A DNA stretch of 64,000 nucleotides from Haemaphysalis longicornis (Eukaryota > Arthropoda > Arachnida > Ixodida > Ixodidae): positions 104,797,344 to 104,861,343 of the forward strand of contig CM023450.1 of assembly GCA_013339765.2 (NCBI GenBank), read 5' to 3'. Positions 21,259 to 31,954 of the stretch are shown in pieces; position 1 is the first letter of the stretch, and each line of letters begins with the position of its first letter. The notes under the pieces are model-generated. The model was not told where the DNA came from, ran no database searches, and worked only from the letters and a program-made list of their open reading frames with translations. The position numbers and the translations under genes are program-made.

Positions 21259-21316
21259 CCGCGTAACTATGACCATCTTGGCAGGAGGAGTTCAGCATCA
21301 AAGCTTGAAGTCCTGC
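21259..21316 (-). CDS. Myo7a/ck: Myosin VIIa coding exon 1 (5' UTR + ATG, residues 1-6)
   Basis: Only 18 coding bases (21276 down to 21259) encode MVIVTR, the exact N-terminal hexapeptide I recall for Drosophila crinkled, followed at once by a GTGAGT donor at 21258-21253. The codon phase (0) fits the next exon, which begins GDYIWIEP as crinkled does after MVIVTR. Upstream, a long pyrimidine tract ending TTCCAG (just above 21316) looks like an acceptor, giving a 58-nt exon with about 40 nt of 5' UTR; an upstream non-coding exon is therefore implied. Vertebrate MYO7A, as I recall it, also has an 18-nt ATG segment before a 114-nt exon. The alternative start MASLQ directly before exon 2 lies in what looks like the acceptor tract, so I reject it. 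Confidence 0.85.
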
Positions 21317-21969
21317 CTGGAAGCAGAGGAGAAGAAGAGAGCAGGGACGGGTTGTTAGCCACTCCATTCGGGAAACCACACACAGGTAAACGCGTAAACG
21401 CAGCACCGTATACGCAATAAACCAGACAAAAATTACGAGGGGGAAAGCAGGACCGAAGAATAAAAACACAGGGAAAATTAGTGCTGCTATTATTGATGTA
21501 CGTCAGCAGTTCGACGAAATGCGAGGCGGCATTTTCCGTTTGGCTTTCAGCCTTACTGCAGACGCGCAACGCTCGCCTCTGCTTTTTCCTGCGCAGCTTC
21601 ATAGCCCATCCCTCGAAATGGGCGACCGTCGCCGCTTCGTTAGAGTCGATAACCGAAAAACGCATAGCGCGAAGAGAACTGAAATGGCCATCGGAGCGAA
21701 TTTGTCGAACCCTTATTTGAGGCTTCATTGTGTACTGTATGGTCCTTTCAGGAATCAGGTTTAGAGTGCATAACGCTAATCGGAATGCACAAGTCCATAT
21801 CCCGCTATAAATTCCACCCATCATGACCGGTATTTTAACTCCTTACTTTCTCTACTTCTCTGCGCGTCTCGCGCTCCTGCTCAAACGAATCGCCGTTACT
21901 AGCGGCCTCTCCCGCCGTTGGGTGCGGCATCCGAGCCTGCCCGAGCCCCGGGCCTACTGCACCCCACAG
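21317..21969. other. Interval between myosin ATG exon and kelch exon
   Basis: The likely acceptor pyrimidine tract of the myosin ATG exon occupies the first 30 bp. The rest contains no recognisable promoter element or exon. A non-coding 5' myosin exon could be here or farther right. Confidence 0.5.
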
Positions 21970-22184
21970 GCTTGTCAAACGTCGTCGACGTACTGGCGTA
22001 CGACTCGCTGAGGGGCCGCTGGGAGTTCCGCTTCAAGCTGTCTCACGGCCCCGGCACGGAGTGGCCGCGGCCAGTGCCGACGACCGCGTCTACGTCATCG
22101 GAGGCATGGCCTGCCTGACCGGCGCGTCGGTGGACGACGTGGATGTCTACCACCGGCAGAGGCTCGCCTTCCTGGATTGCGAGT
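21970..22184 (+). CDS. Kelch-repeat exon (with 1-nt frame break)
   Basis: After the acceptor-like TACTGCACCCCACAG (ending 21969) comes GLSNVVDVLAYDSLRGRWEF, then RFKLSHGPGTE in one frame and, one base later, VAAASADDRVYVIGGMACLT then GASVDDVDVYHRQR in another. The pattern DVxxYD...RW.....L....AAA..DDRxYVIGG.....VDDVDVY is one kelch blade junction plus the next blade. A donor GTAAGC follows at 22185. The break is at minus-one base in GAGTGGCC (near 22060), where GAGGTGGCC would keep the frame. Kelch propellers are protein-interaction modules, for example in Cullin-3 adaptors. The remaining exons were not found, so the protein cannot be named. It begins 653 bp from the myosin ATG exon on the opposite strand. 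Confidence 0.7.
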
Positions 22185-22868
22185 GTAAGCCATGCCATCC
22201 TGTGTTTGACTATCAGAATCTTGAACCCTTGGTTTATCCGTGTAGTACTAGAAGAAGGGAAGGCACCAAGCGCCCTTAGCGGCTGCCTTGTGAACTACTA
22301 CAGTGACGTCGCACTTCACGGCAAACATTATTAGCTCTTTGTTCACACACAGGACACACGATAAACATGCATGCAATCTGTTAAATATCCCCCCCGTGGA
22401 CTTTCCTTGCGTATGCGTCGTCATAGCCGAGGTCAGCGAACAGGCGGGGATGATGGTGTAGGGATACGACACTTTTGAACGCGATTTTCTCATGCGGGAG
22501 AATGAGTTAAAGGCCCAAAGTACTCAGAAAATGGCCTAGGCATTCTAGACTCTAATCTGGTAAGGCAATTACACTGTTACGAATTTTAACTCAGTTGTCA
22601 ACGCATAATCCGCCCCTCCTACCCCTATTTTCCGCCAAACGCTACCTAAATTCGTTTTATGCTTCCTCCATGACTTTCGTTCTCGGCGATAGATCCCAAG
22701 TACCAACAACTTATAACTTAAAATTATTGCTTATAAAAGGAAGGCAGAAAAGGAGGACGTTTCATAGCGAGACAAGCTGTAATTGCATGCTGTTAATATG
22801 CAGACGAATGTCCGAAACAACACCTTACAAGATAGTGGGCCCAGCTAAACAGATGAAGAGCACCGATT

Positions 22869-22970
<102 letters not shown>

Positions 22971-25810
22971 AAAGAAAAACTAAGCATCCAACGTCCACGG
23001 GATTTTCCAGCTGCTCGCACTGGGGATAGCATTTCACAACCTCTGCCTGAATCACGACGTAATCAAACGCAACAGATAACGCCGCCGATGGCGAAAACGC
23101 GCCCGCATGCGTCAAGATGACGCATCACCGCCGTGCGCGAATCACGTGCACAAAACCGCTCCATGCTAGTCAACCTTAACGGTAAACGGTAACCAGCGGC
23201 CTCGTGATTCAGTTCGTTTTCGGCAAGATCGTATCGCCATGGCACATCCATCTTCCCTTAGGCTATATGAATGTTCCCAGGACAACGCAATGTGCACCCA
23301 CGTACACAAACTAGCAACACAGTCAAAAGAGAGGGTCGATCGAGGCAGGAGCGCTGTCTTTCACTGAGCCAGCATGTGCGAAGATGCGAGGAGCTTTCAT
23401 CCCACGAAAGCCTTCGGAGACGGAGGGTACCGGAGTCAAAACCCGGTAGGTCGCGAGCGGCTCAATCGACCGAATCCCTCAACTATATAACTGGTCACTA
23501 ACCGTGAGCAACGGTACCGAATTTGGTCATTGCAGTCGATGGAAGCACGATGGCAACAGAATGAGCTGGAACACATGTGGAACTACATTGAAAGTGCATG
23601 CAATGGTGCTTCAAATTTTGGAAACAAAATTTTTCTTGTGTGGATGAAAACAGCGACCCAGCGTTCTATTGACTCAAAGGAAGAATGAAAAGAGAAACGG
23701 CTCTTAAAATGTAAGGATTGTTTTCGTTCGCGGAAAGGGCCGCAATTTCAACTGAAGCAATACAATGGACCTTGCTGTCGGCCAAAGCAACACAAAGCGA
23801 GAGCTATGTAGACTGCGCTATCCATCTCGCACTCGCTGTCACTTCTTGCGGTCACTGGTCCGTCTTCGCAGACACGACGACGTCATTGAAACACGCGGTT
23901 CAATAATCTTCAGCCTCCACCCGGTGGCACACAGGTAGATTGTATCTGTTCCATGCGACGAAAAATATGAATCACACTCTCTCCTTTGTTCGTCTTTTCC
24001 TCCGTCGTCGCCACCGCGACCTCGGTGGGTACAAGCAGCAAGCGAGGTTAGCAATCTGCCGCCACGGCCATTCATCGCGCAGCTTCCCAACCACCGCGCG
24101 CACCCTTGCCAAGGCGTCCGCCTCTGTGTTCCCGCCGCCACTGGCCGCAATTATTCGACCACGAGTGCGCTCCCGTGGGTCGTCGCTCAGCGCCCGTGAA
24201 CAAACAATGCGGACTCCTGGAACGGCGCGTCTGTCCGTCTGCGCGCATACGAGCATTTTCCGTCGGACCATGGCGCGGCGTCATCAGGCAGGCACGGCGG
24301 AGACCGGAAGCGACTTCCTGCTGGCCAAAACTTCCGCAGCGAGAGGGTCACCGTTTCGGCGCACAGTACATGCATACGCGCCGCAGAACGACGTTCCGAC
24401 AGCCGGCTATTGGACTCGGCGCGCGCTGTCGCAATGGCGACAACGGGGGCATCCATGCGTGAAGTCGGGTCGCCGCACGCTGCGCCGCACCATGGGGTCC
24501 CGCGAGGGGTCAAAGAAAGTAAAGAGAATCGTAATGGGCGATTCTCCCTCTCCTTCTCCCCTTTCTCATTCACCTCTTTTTTTGTTTACCTCTGAGGTGA
24601 AGAGAACGAAGTAGAGGAAGAGAAGTGATGCAAGCGGAGAGGAGACCTGCGTGCCAGAAGGGCAGAGGATGAGGAGGCCAGCGGTCGGTCACTCGACGGG
24701 AGGGTGGCCTTTCCGCTCTGTGAGAGCGACCAGAGCCCCACACGAGCGGACGCATGAATGTCCCGTCTTTCTGCCTCCTTTTTATGGAGAGCGAGTGCTC
24801 ATTTCTCTATTTTTGTTTTGTTATACAGACATGATGACATCGTGCGACCTCCACGAGAAGAGCATGTAGGCAAATGGGAACTTTATCGCCGCTGTTATTT
24901 GATACCACGCCGGCGAGTATCATAAAAAAGGGCAAAATAATGGCACACAGTGAGGCCCTCGCACGGTCCTTGATGGGCCCACGAATCGGTTCTGACTACC
25001 AGGCGGGTTCCGTCGAAGTCTAGATGCGACAGTGGGTTGGCGCTTCGCGAACAATTGGTTCCGGCGAACACGCACGTTGCGAGGGCACTGTGAGCGCATG
25101 GCAGATATACAAAACAAAAAGATGGTATGGCCACTCGCCTTGACTATGACTAGCCTGTTCATCAACGCCTCGTACACTGCACACAATGAAATACTCCCCC
25201 CATTTTCCGACTCGGTTAGGCGATGCGCAAAGATATATGAAAAGAATAGACATCCTTGGTCTGCACTATGTATACCTCTAGACAAAAACCGCGCAACCTG
25301 TATTTCCGTAAAAGGAGCATCGAGCAGGGCTGCAGAAGTGAAGCTGTGGGTGTTTGTTTGCTGCTGGTGTTGTTGTTAAAGATCCGCCCTGCAAATGAGC
25401 AGAAATGGGAGAAAGAGAAGAACTCAGACCTTCACGCAGGCCCCATTTGGGTATTTTAGTTTCTTACTTGCGACCTCCGCAGTCGCTTTGAAATAAAGAT
25501 CTAATTCCGACTGTATGTGCGAGAACAAAAGCTCTGCTATATGATCGCTTTTAAAGCGACGCTTTACTGATGCCGTTGTACGCCAACACGGCCTGCAGGA
25601 AAGCCAACTTTCCCTGACGATGACGATTAATGATCGTGGGTGAAGTTAAAGAAGAAAAATACCGTTGATTCCTCTGTCATAGGAATCAGTAAAGCGCGAA
25701 AGTGAAACGTGCAGCTAAATCTGCAACTGAGCATGATTTGCGGGTCGGCGGCTGTCTTGTGGGTGTACCTGGCGAGCGACGTCCTGCTGGCGGGTCGCTT
25801 CGACAAAGGT

Positions 25811-26090
25811 GTACTGGCGTCATTTCCATGACGGATATGACGTCAGCGAAATATTGGTGTATACTGGCATAAAGCACTTTCGTTTTGAAATGTAAAACCC
25901 GAAGACGAACAACACTAAGTATAACGTACTCTTTCGTACTAAAGGTTGCTCCCCCGCAAGAAGGCCCTGTGTGCAGGGGTGCACCCTTTACAGGCCGCTT
26001 GCTTCGTTGTACTGGCGTCACTTCCGCGACGGATATGAGGCAATAAGTGAAATATTCGTGTATCGGGGAATAAAACACTTTCGTTTTAAA
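25811..26090. repeat. Direct repeat, ~80-bp units 198 bp apart
   Basis: GTACTGGCGTCA..TTCC..GACGGATATGA, then GTGAAATATT.GTGTAT and AAGCACTTTCGTTTT, occur at 25811-25891 and 26009-26089. The second copy is followed by a tRNA-like B-box complement (GGAATTGAACC near 26108), which suggests a SINE relationship. Confidence 0.7.
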
Positions 26091-26379
26091 AAACCCTTCC
26101 CGTGGCCGGAATTGAACCTGGGCCCCTCGCGCCGTGAAGCCGGGCTTTCTCCGATTGCCCCATTTCGACATGGTCGAAGCGAACGCAAGGCAGCCGGTTC
26201 GTGCCGTTACACCCCAAACCCAAACGTTAGGCCAACGAACTGCCCACCCGAGAATCGCTGTGGGTATTCTAGAAAAGTGGTGCGCACCTTTAGAGTGGCA
26301 CATCCTCGCTGCATGGGATTGGCCAACCAAAGAATCCCTCACGAGAAAGCTTCGCGTTCAACAACCGTCGTCGTTAGAC

Positions 26380-26740
26380 GGAGGGGTGCATGATTTTTAG
26401 GGGCGAAGCCCCTTAGGGGCTCGGGCTGCCGGCGTCTCCTGTCGTCGTCATCGTTGTCTCGTGTAGTCATGGCACTAAAACACCGGGACGCTCGTCTTCC
26501 AAGGCCTCGCGCTCGAACGCAACGCGTTTTAAAAGAACACACCGGGGCACTCGTTTTCCAACGCCTCGCGCTAGAACGCTTCGTTCTTCAAAGACACGAT
26601 ACTTTTACAGCAAAGCTGTATACCTCTGCCCCCCAACGGGTTCATCTCCATAGGCAAAAATGCCAAGGCGCCAAGAATACGCTTATACACTGCATGCTTC
26701 GCCCCTCCACAGGTTTCTAGTGGAGATGGCCCGGGATTTT
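26380..26740. repeat. Dispersed repeat family B, copy 1 (with 60-bp tandem units)
   Basis: Shares with 60180-60640, in inverted orientation, the CACCGGGACACTCGTTTTCC-type tandem unit (twice here, around 26475-26575), the block TATACACTGCATGCTTCGC and a CTCCAC..GGTTTCTAGTGGAGATGG end. No coding capacity recognised. Confidence 0.75.
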
Positions 26741-26945
26741 TTCTCCTCAAACGGACAAGGGGTAGTAGATGTTTTATAGTCGTCGGTGGGAATCAGCTTG
26801 AATAAAACGAACACAAAAAGGAAGAGGGGGGTAACACGACACACTGCTGACTATCAACTGGAATTTTACTGAAGGAAACACAGATATATACATACGAAAA
26901 AACACGAAAAATATAAAAAGCTTGTTCACGTCAGTCAGTTAATGA

Positions 26946-27608
26946 TTAGCGAAGATTACTGCGCAGAAACTCTTTTTCGGTACGAGACAGTGCCACAGAC
27001 GGCACACTGACGCACCTATCTCCAGCTTCGTCTATCGCCAATGCTTCAACTATCTCTCGTCCGATTCTACTTCTCTTCCGTCCGATAACTGCGATTTTGT
27101 TCACGTAGGCTTCGCAGGGGCAGTCCCGAACGCGGGTGGCAAGGTGGCCGGAAGAGGTTGCTTGGAGCGAAGCAGCATGCTCTCGGGCCCTGTCGTTCAG
27201 GCATCGGCCGGTTTGTCCGATGTAAACGGACCGGCACTTCAGGGGAATTTTGTAGACGACATTTTTGCAGCAATCTGCGTACCTTGTCTGGTGTTTTTTG
27301 TCACAAACTGGCAACGGTGCGCACCTGTTCACCTGACGGCACATGCCGTAGGCCTTGTTGGGGGCGGAGAATACGACCTTGATGCCATGTTTCTTTCCCA
27401 CTTTTTTCATGGCATGAGAAAACCCATGTACGTATGGCAGCACGGCCAACCGGCTTCTGTCCTCTTCAGTGGGTAGAGGAGGCCGTCTCTTCTCTTTAGC
27501 CTTTATCCTTTGCAGGAGCGTTTCGCAGACAGGTTTCAGCAAGCTTTTTGGGTATCCGGCGTTCTGTAGTCTGCGAAACGCTCCTGAAACCTGAAACCGC
27601 TCCTGCAA
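26946..27608 (-). pseudogene. Penelope-like element polyprotein fragment, GIY-YIG endonuclease (minus copy)
   Basis: A 220-codon frame, the C-terminal part of a Penelope-like Pol. It reads FRRLQNAGYPKSLLKPVCET into RRPPLPTEEDRSRLAVLPYV, then KKHQTRYADCC, NVVYKIPLKC and SVYIGQTGRCLNDRAREH. VVYKI with YIGQTGR is the GIY-YIG signature, with an Arg and the downstream His as expected for catalysis or structure; the C/H residues between and around resemble the zinc-binding insert of Penelope endonucleases. The frame ends in a stop at 26946. The reverse transcriptase that should precede it is absent, so this is a 5'-truncated, non-autonomous copy. Confidence 0.85.
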
Positions 27609-27613
27609 ATTTA

Positions 27614-28177
27614 AGGATAAAGGCTAAAGAGAAGAGACGGCCTCCTCTACCCACTGAAGAGGACAGAAGCCGGTTGGCCGTGCTGCCATACGTACATGGG
27701 TTTTCTCATGCCATGAAAAAAGTGGGAAAGAAACATGGCATCAAGGTCGTATTCTCCGCCCCCAACAAGGCCTACGGCATGTGCCGTCAGGTGAACAGGT
27801 GCGCACCGTTGCCAGTTTGTGACAAAAAACACCAGACAAGGTACGCAGATTGCTGCAAAAATGTCGTCTACAAAATTCCCCTGAAGTGCCGGTCCGTTTA
27901 CATCGGACAAACCGGCCGATGCCTGAACGACAGGGCCCGAGAGCATGCTGCTTCGCTCCAAGCAACCTCTTCCGGCCACCTTGCCACCCGCGTTCGGGAC
28001 TGCCCCTGCGAAGCCTACGTGAACAAAATCGCAGTTATCGGACGGAAGAGAAGTAGAATCGGACGAGAGATAGTTGAAGCATTGGCGATAGACGAAGCTG
28101 GAGATAGGTGCGTCAGTGTGCCGTCTGTGGCACTGTCTCGTACCGAAAAAGAGTTTCTGCGCAGTAATCTTCGCTAA
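27614..28177 (+). pseudogene. Penelope-like element polyprotein fragment, GIY-YIG endonuclease (plus copy)
   Basis: From AKEKRRPPLPTEEDRS to the final LSRTEKEFLRSNLR and stop the protein is identical, residue for residue, to the minus-strand copy. The frame is open further upstream (to 27548), but that part reads through the junction and is unlike the element. Identical amino acids over about 185 codons imply very recent duplication, a single-event origin, or gene conversion between the arms. Confidence 0.85.
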
Positions 28178-28385
28178 TCATTAACTGACTGACGTGAACA
28201 AGCTTTTTATATTTTTCGTGTTTTTTCGTATGTATATATCTGTGTTTCCTTCAGTAAAATTCCAGTTGATAGTCAGCAGTGTGTCGTGTTACCCCCTCTT
28301 CCTTTTTGTGTTCGTTTTATTCAAGCTGATTCCCACCGAAGATGTACCAACTAGCACAGACCAGAGCCATTTTGATGTTTTATAG

Positions 28386-29786
28386 GCTCGGCGTATACCC
28401 TTAACCCCAAGCATCGGCCGCGTAAATTTGTTTCAACGCTCCTATATGGTTACAGGTCTTATCTCTGTTGCCGTACCATACCGCTAATCAATAAACAAAG
28501 CAAAATGAAAGAAAGAACGTGAGCGATCGGAAGAAGAAGAGCGAATGATCATGAGCTAGCAGGAGATCATACATTACTCCAGGCGATAACATCACTGGAA
28601 TTGCGTCCTGACAGAAGCAGAGGGGTTGTTAAAGAGGAGAACGATCCTTGATCCGCCTTTCTCCATACTCATCGGGTGATGGAATAGAGCGTCGGAAGGG
28701 GAAGAAAGTAGATGAAGCGTGCGCCTCTATTTCCGCGCACTGCACTGCGCGCTGAACGTGGCCTGACGAAAACTGGCTAGAGGTACGTTAAGACTGGAAG
28801 TAAACGGGAACAAAGGCAGAGAAGCAAGGGGCAATGGATAGGAGATAAGAGGAGAATAAGAATAAAATGAGAAGGTGTACAGAAAAGACAGAGAAAATGG
28901 AGAAAAAAAAAAAAAGAATCCCACTCGTTTCCGTCCTTTTATCGCGGCCAAAATGGCCAAGATCGACCCGGTTCAGGTTCAGAATGGCCAAGATCGACCC
29001 GATGCGTGAACAGCGAACTTATTTATCAGCCGGCAATGTCACCGCTAACAGAACTTGCTGAGCTAGTTCGTTCATTTGTGCGCACTATAGGCGCCTGCAT
29101 ATGTTGTTCGTTTCTATCTTTGTGCTTGTCTGTTCAGCGCCCTACCCTTTTTACCGCGATATCATCGTGCTTGCATGGTTGACTGCGTACACATGGCCAG
29201 AAAAGATCCACCGCTGCTGGTTCTTGGAGATCAAAGGCGCCAAATTTAAAGCTTACGTATCATATACTGTTTCGTTCATACAGTTTTGCACTGATAGCAC
29301 GCGTCGATCGATTACTATCATTTCATTTTAAATCCACACAATGAACCGAAGGCATGCGTTTAGGTGGAGCATACCGCGGTCACAAGTGTGAGTATCGGAG
29401 TCATTTCTGGGTAAATTTAGCTTCGCTACTTTACCGTTCCCATTTACAGCTTAATTATGGAGCGTGATCTGCACCAGGCACGGGTAAACACAAGTTGCAG
29501 TCAACATCAGCCAGCCCTAAACGGTCACCACAAGAAGCCGATAGCACCAGACCATTTTGCAGCAGGATACAACTTGTTCACTTTAAACCCACAGTAATAA
29601 AAATATGCCTTTATAAACATAGCGCCGCCACGAAAAATACGCCAACATGATTATTTTAATTAAAAGAAACAACACAACTTGTTTTCTAAACTGAAACGTC
29701 TTTTTCCATTTTTGCTTTATCGTGACTTAAAGTGGCTCACACAAAAAACATGAATTATCGGTGAACATGAGTTTTTAGTAGCATAC
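28386..29786. other. Non-coding interval
   Basis: A short tandem of AATGGCCAAGATCGACCCG (28953-28998) and A- and T-rich runs. No gene or known element recognised. Confidence 0.5.

Positions 29787-29845
<59 letters not shown>
29787..29845. repeat. (TTGA)n microsatellite forming the SINE 3' end
   Basis: About fourteen uninterrupted TTGA units; a shorter version ends the second copy at 35429-35456. Confidence 0.95.
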
Positions 29846-29846
<1 letters not shown>

Positions 29847-30073
29847 AGGTTGTAACGCACCGACGCTACACTGGCGATGAGGCACGCCGTAGTGGAGGGC
29901 TCCGGATTAATTTTGACCACATGGGGATCTTTAACGTGCGGCGAAATCTCGAACACGCGGGCGTTATTGCTTTTCGCCTCCATCAGAAAAAGCTGTCGCC
30001 GCGGCCGGGAATCGAACCCGCGTCCTTGTGCTCAGCAGCACAACGCCATAAGCCATTGAGCCACCGCGGCTGG
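29787..30073 (-). mobile_element. Ruka-like tRNA-derived SINE, copy 1
   Basis: On the minus strand it begins with a tRNA-like head: GCCGCGGTGGCTCAATGGC (A box) and GGTTCGATTCC (B box), then a body with GGCGAAAAGCAATAACGCCC and CACGTTAAAGATCCCCATGT and AATTAATCCGGAGCCC. It ends in a (TCAA)n tract, seen as (TTGA)n at 29787-29845 on plus. This arrangement and text match my memory of the Ruka SINE of ixodid ticks. It is not a functional tRNA gene, because the head is fused to the body and the anticodon arm is irregular. Confidence 0.85.
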
Positions 30074-31954
30074 TCGTAACCCGGTTATGATCATCTTGAA
30101 GATTGGTTCCTGCCAGGACAGTAACCACGTTGCTTTAAGCAGACAATAACCGCATAAAAAGCGCCAAGGACAGGCCAAAGAATGCACCCACCATTAAGTT
30201 TGGCGAAAAACATTTCTCAGATTTAGCGTTGCCGGATAGGACATCTTTGAATGGAGCGGAAATAATCGTAGAGCACAACTCGAAAGTGAAACACGATGAT
30301 ACAGGAGGAGAGGACGCGCTTATTTGAAAAAAAGAAAAAGAAAGAAAAGCCGATATTGAGGCGTGTCATATATGAAGATTTTTTATAGTAGGCCGCATTC
30401 AAGCTTTTGGTTTTCATTCGTATCCCATATTTCGCTAAACTGTTGCTAGTTCCAGTGTTGCCCTGCATCTACCTCATATGTGTGCGCGTCTTCGAAGGCT
30501 AGCTTCCGGCGTTTTTTTTTTTTTTGTTTACAAGTATGTGCCAATAGGCCCAGCCACAAACTTTTCTACTTGTGTTTCATCCAGCGGCCGTAGTACACAG
30601 ACATATCGAACTCGGGTGTTTCAAAGTATTGCTTTCATCGAAGGCCTGACCATATTTTATGTACAGACCGCGAACTTCGGATATCAAATTATCGATGATA
30701 TCGAACTACTCGCAATCTGCTTCGAGTGGCCGTATAGTAGCCGAACCCGGATATATCGAACTCGGGTATTTCAAATTATTGCGTGCATCAAAAAGACTGA
30801 CCATCCGCTTGAATTTTTCTTGCCAAGACTTCTATTGAACTTTGTATATGTTATTACTGACGGAATCGAGCTGCCTATCAGCTTCGAGTACGGAGTATCA
30901 GGGTTACTGTGCGGCATGAAATAAATCCGCAACAACATGAATGCAATTCTCACACGGGCCATCCCTTTTGATACAGGAAGAGTAACCCCAATGGGGATAG
31001 TGTCCGCACAGTGCATTCAGCGACGATTTCTCGGCCCCCTTCGGCCCGTTACGCATGCACGGTCGAGCACGAGAAAGCATACAGCGCGAAGCGAACGCAG
31101 CGGGCAGCCAGCGTGGCGAGGACGAATGGGGGACACTTTTCTTGCCTGCAGCGGCCGGAGCGCGCACAAGGCCGGAAACTGGGCCAGCCACGGTTGCGCT
31201 TGCCTGCGCGACGCGCTACGCGTGGCTCTCGGACCGATTCTCCCGCAACAAAGGTGTACGCACCTACGAAGAAAGTCACAAAAGGACGCGGCCTCCTCCA
31301 CATCAAACAAAGGACTGAATGCCTCCGCAGACGTCGCGTGGAAGAGCGGCGGGCTCTCTGCGCTTACGCGCATGGACGCGTGGCTCGACGCGGTCGCTGC
31401 AGGCAGACGCTTTGCGGCCCCCGTCTGACTAATAAGCAAACAGCGGGGATTGCGCCTTTTCCCCGCAGACACGGCTAGATAAGCGCCGAGCATTCTTATT
31501 CAACGTTGGTTTCCATCAGCGGCATGCAAATGTGTTTGACGTCTTGTTGCCGAAGAGTGCGTGTGGACGGGGCGAGCGACCACGCAGGAACAGCTTTATC
31601 GATCGAGACGGTTTAAGCGCGCACAATCGAAAGGCCGAGTTCTCGCAGCCCATTCATGACAGTCAAATTCCATAAAACCCATTACGCGTAGCGCGGAACA
31701 AAAGGAGGGGGAATGAACGTTTATTCCGAGCAAAACGGAAGATGGTGGCGCCACTAAACATGCAACAACTAAAATTTAATAAACTAGAGAGGAACACCGG
31801 TGCGTATTTGAGATATCAAACGGCTGTAACCTGACTTGTGCGCCCCAAAGTTATTGGTGAAGGATAAAGAAATTCAAATTTCGCGGATTTGTGCCGAAGG
31901 CTATGAGGCGTCGTAGTGTAGGACTGCGGATTAATGTAGCCCCATCGGGCATTT
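30074..31954. other. Non-coding interval with a tandem duplication and a CpG-rich block
   Basis: At 30585-30790 two units about 143 bp apart share ATATCGAACTCGGGT.TTTCA and GACTGACCAT-like text. The block 31010-31480 is rich in CpG with reading frames open on both strands, which reflects composition; no conserved domain is visible. It could be a promoter-associated CpG cluster, but no exon was identified. Confidence 0.5.

Larger units (their letters stand above)
26780..28373. mobile_element. Head-to-head inverted pair of 5'-truncated Penelope-like retroelements
   Basis: Two copies of the 3' part of a Penelope-like element point outward from a centre near 27560-27595. Arms 26783-about 27520 (minus copy) and about 27614-28339 (plus copy) are reverse complements; I noticed a one-base difference in a G/C run and differences at the centre. 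Each encodes the C-terminal GIY-YIG endonuclease region. The 12-bp sequence GATGTTTTATAG occurs on both sides (26768-26779 and 28374-28385), as expected if the pair inserted as one unit with a target duplication. The plus copy has about 34 extra 3' bases. No reverse transcriptase domain remains. Confidence 0.85.

Noticed and set aside
23940..24614. 224-codon plus-strand open frame
   Set aside because: Composition-driven; several overlapping open frames on both strands and no homology I can recognise.
26780..28373. Hammerhead ribozyme in the Penelope ends
   Set aside because: Some Penelope-like elements carry hammerheads, but I found no CTGATGA...GAAA core in either arm.
26780..28373. Pure assembly foldback artefact
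   Set aside because: Outer boundaries are sharp, flanked by a 12-bp direct repeat, and the centre is asymmetric; an artefact would extend symmetric flanks. Not fully excluded without reads.
29787..29845. CRISPR-like direct repeats
   Set aside because: Perfect tetranucleotide microsatellite without spacers, in a eukaryotic SINE tail.
29787..30073. tRNA gene on the minus strand (also at 35620-35681, 62016-62090, 58060-58130)
   Set aside because: A and B boxes are present but the heads continue into SINE bodies and the anticodon arms are irregular.
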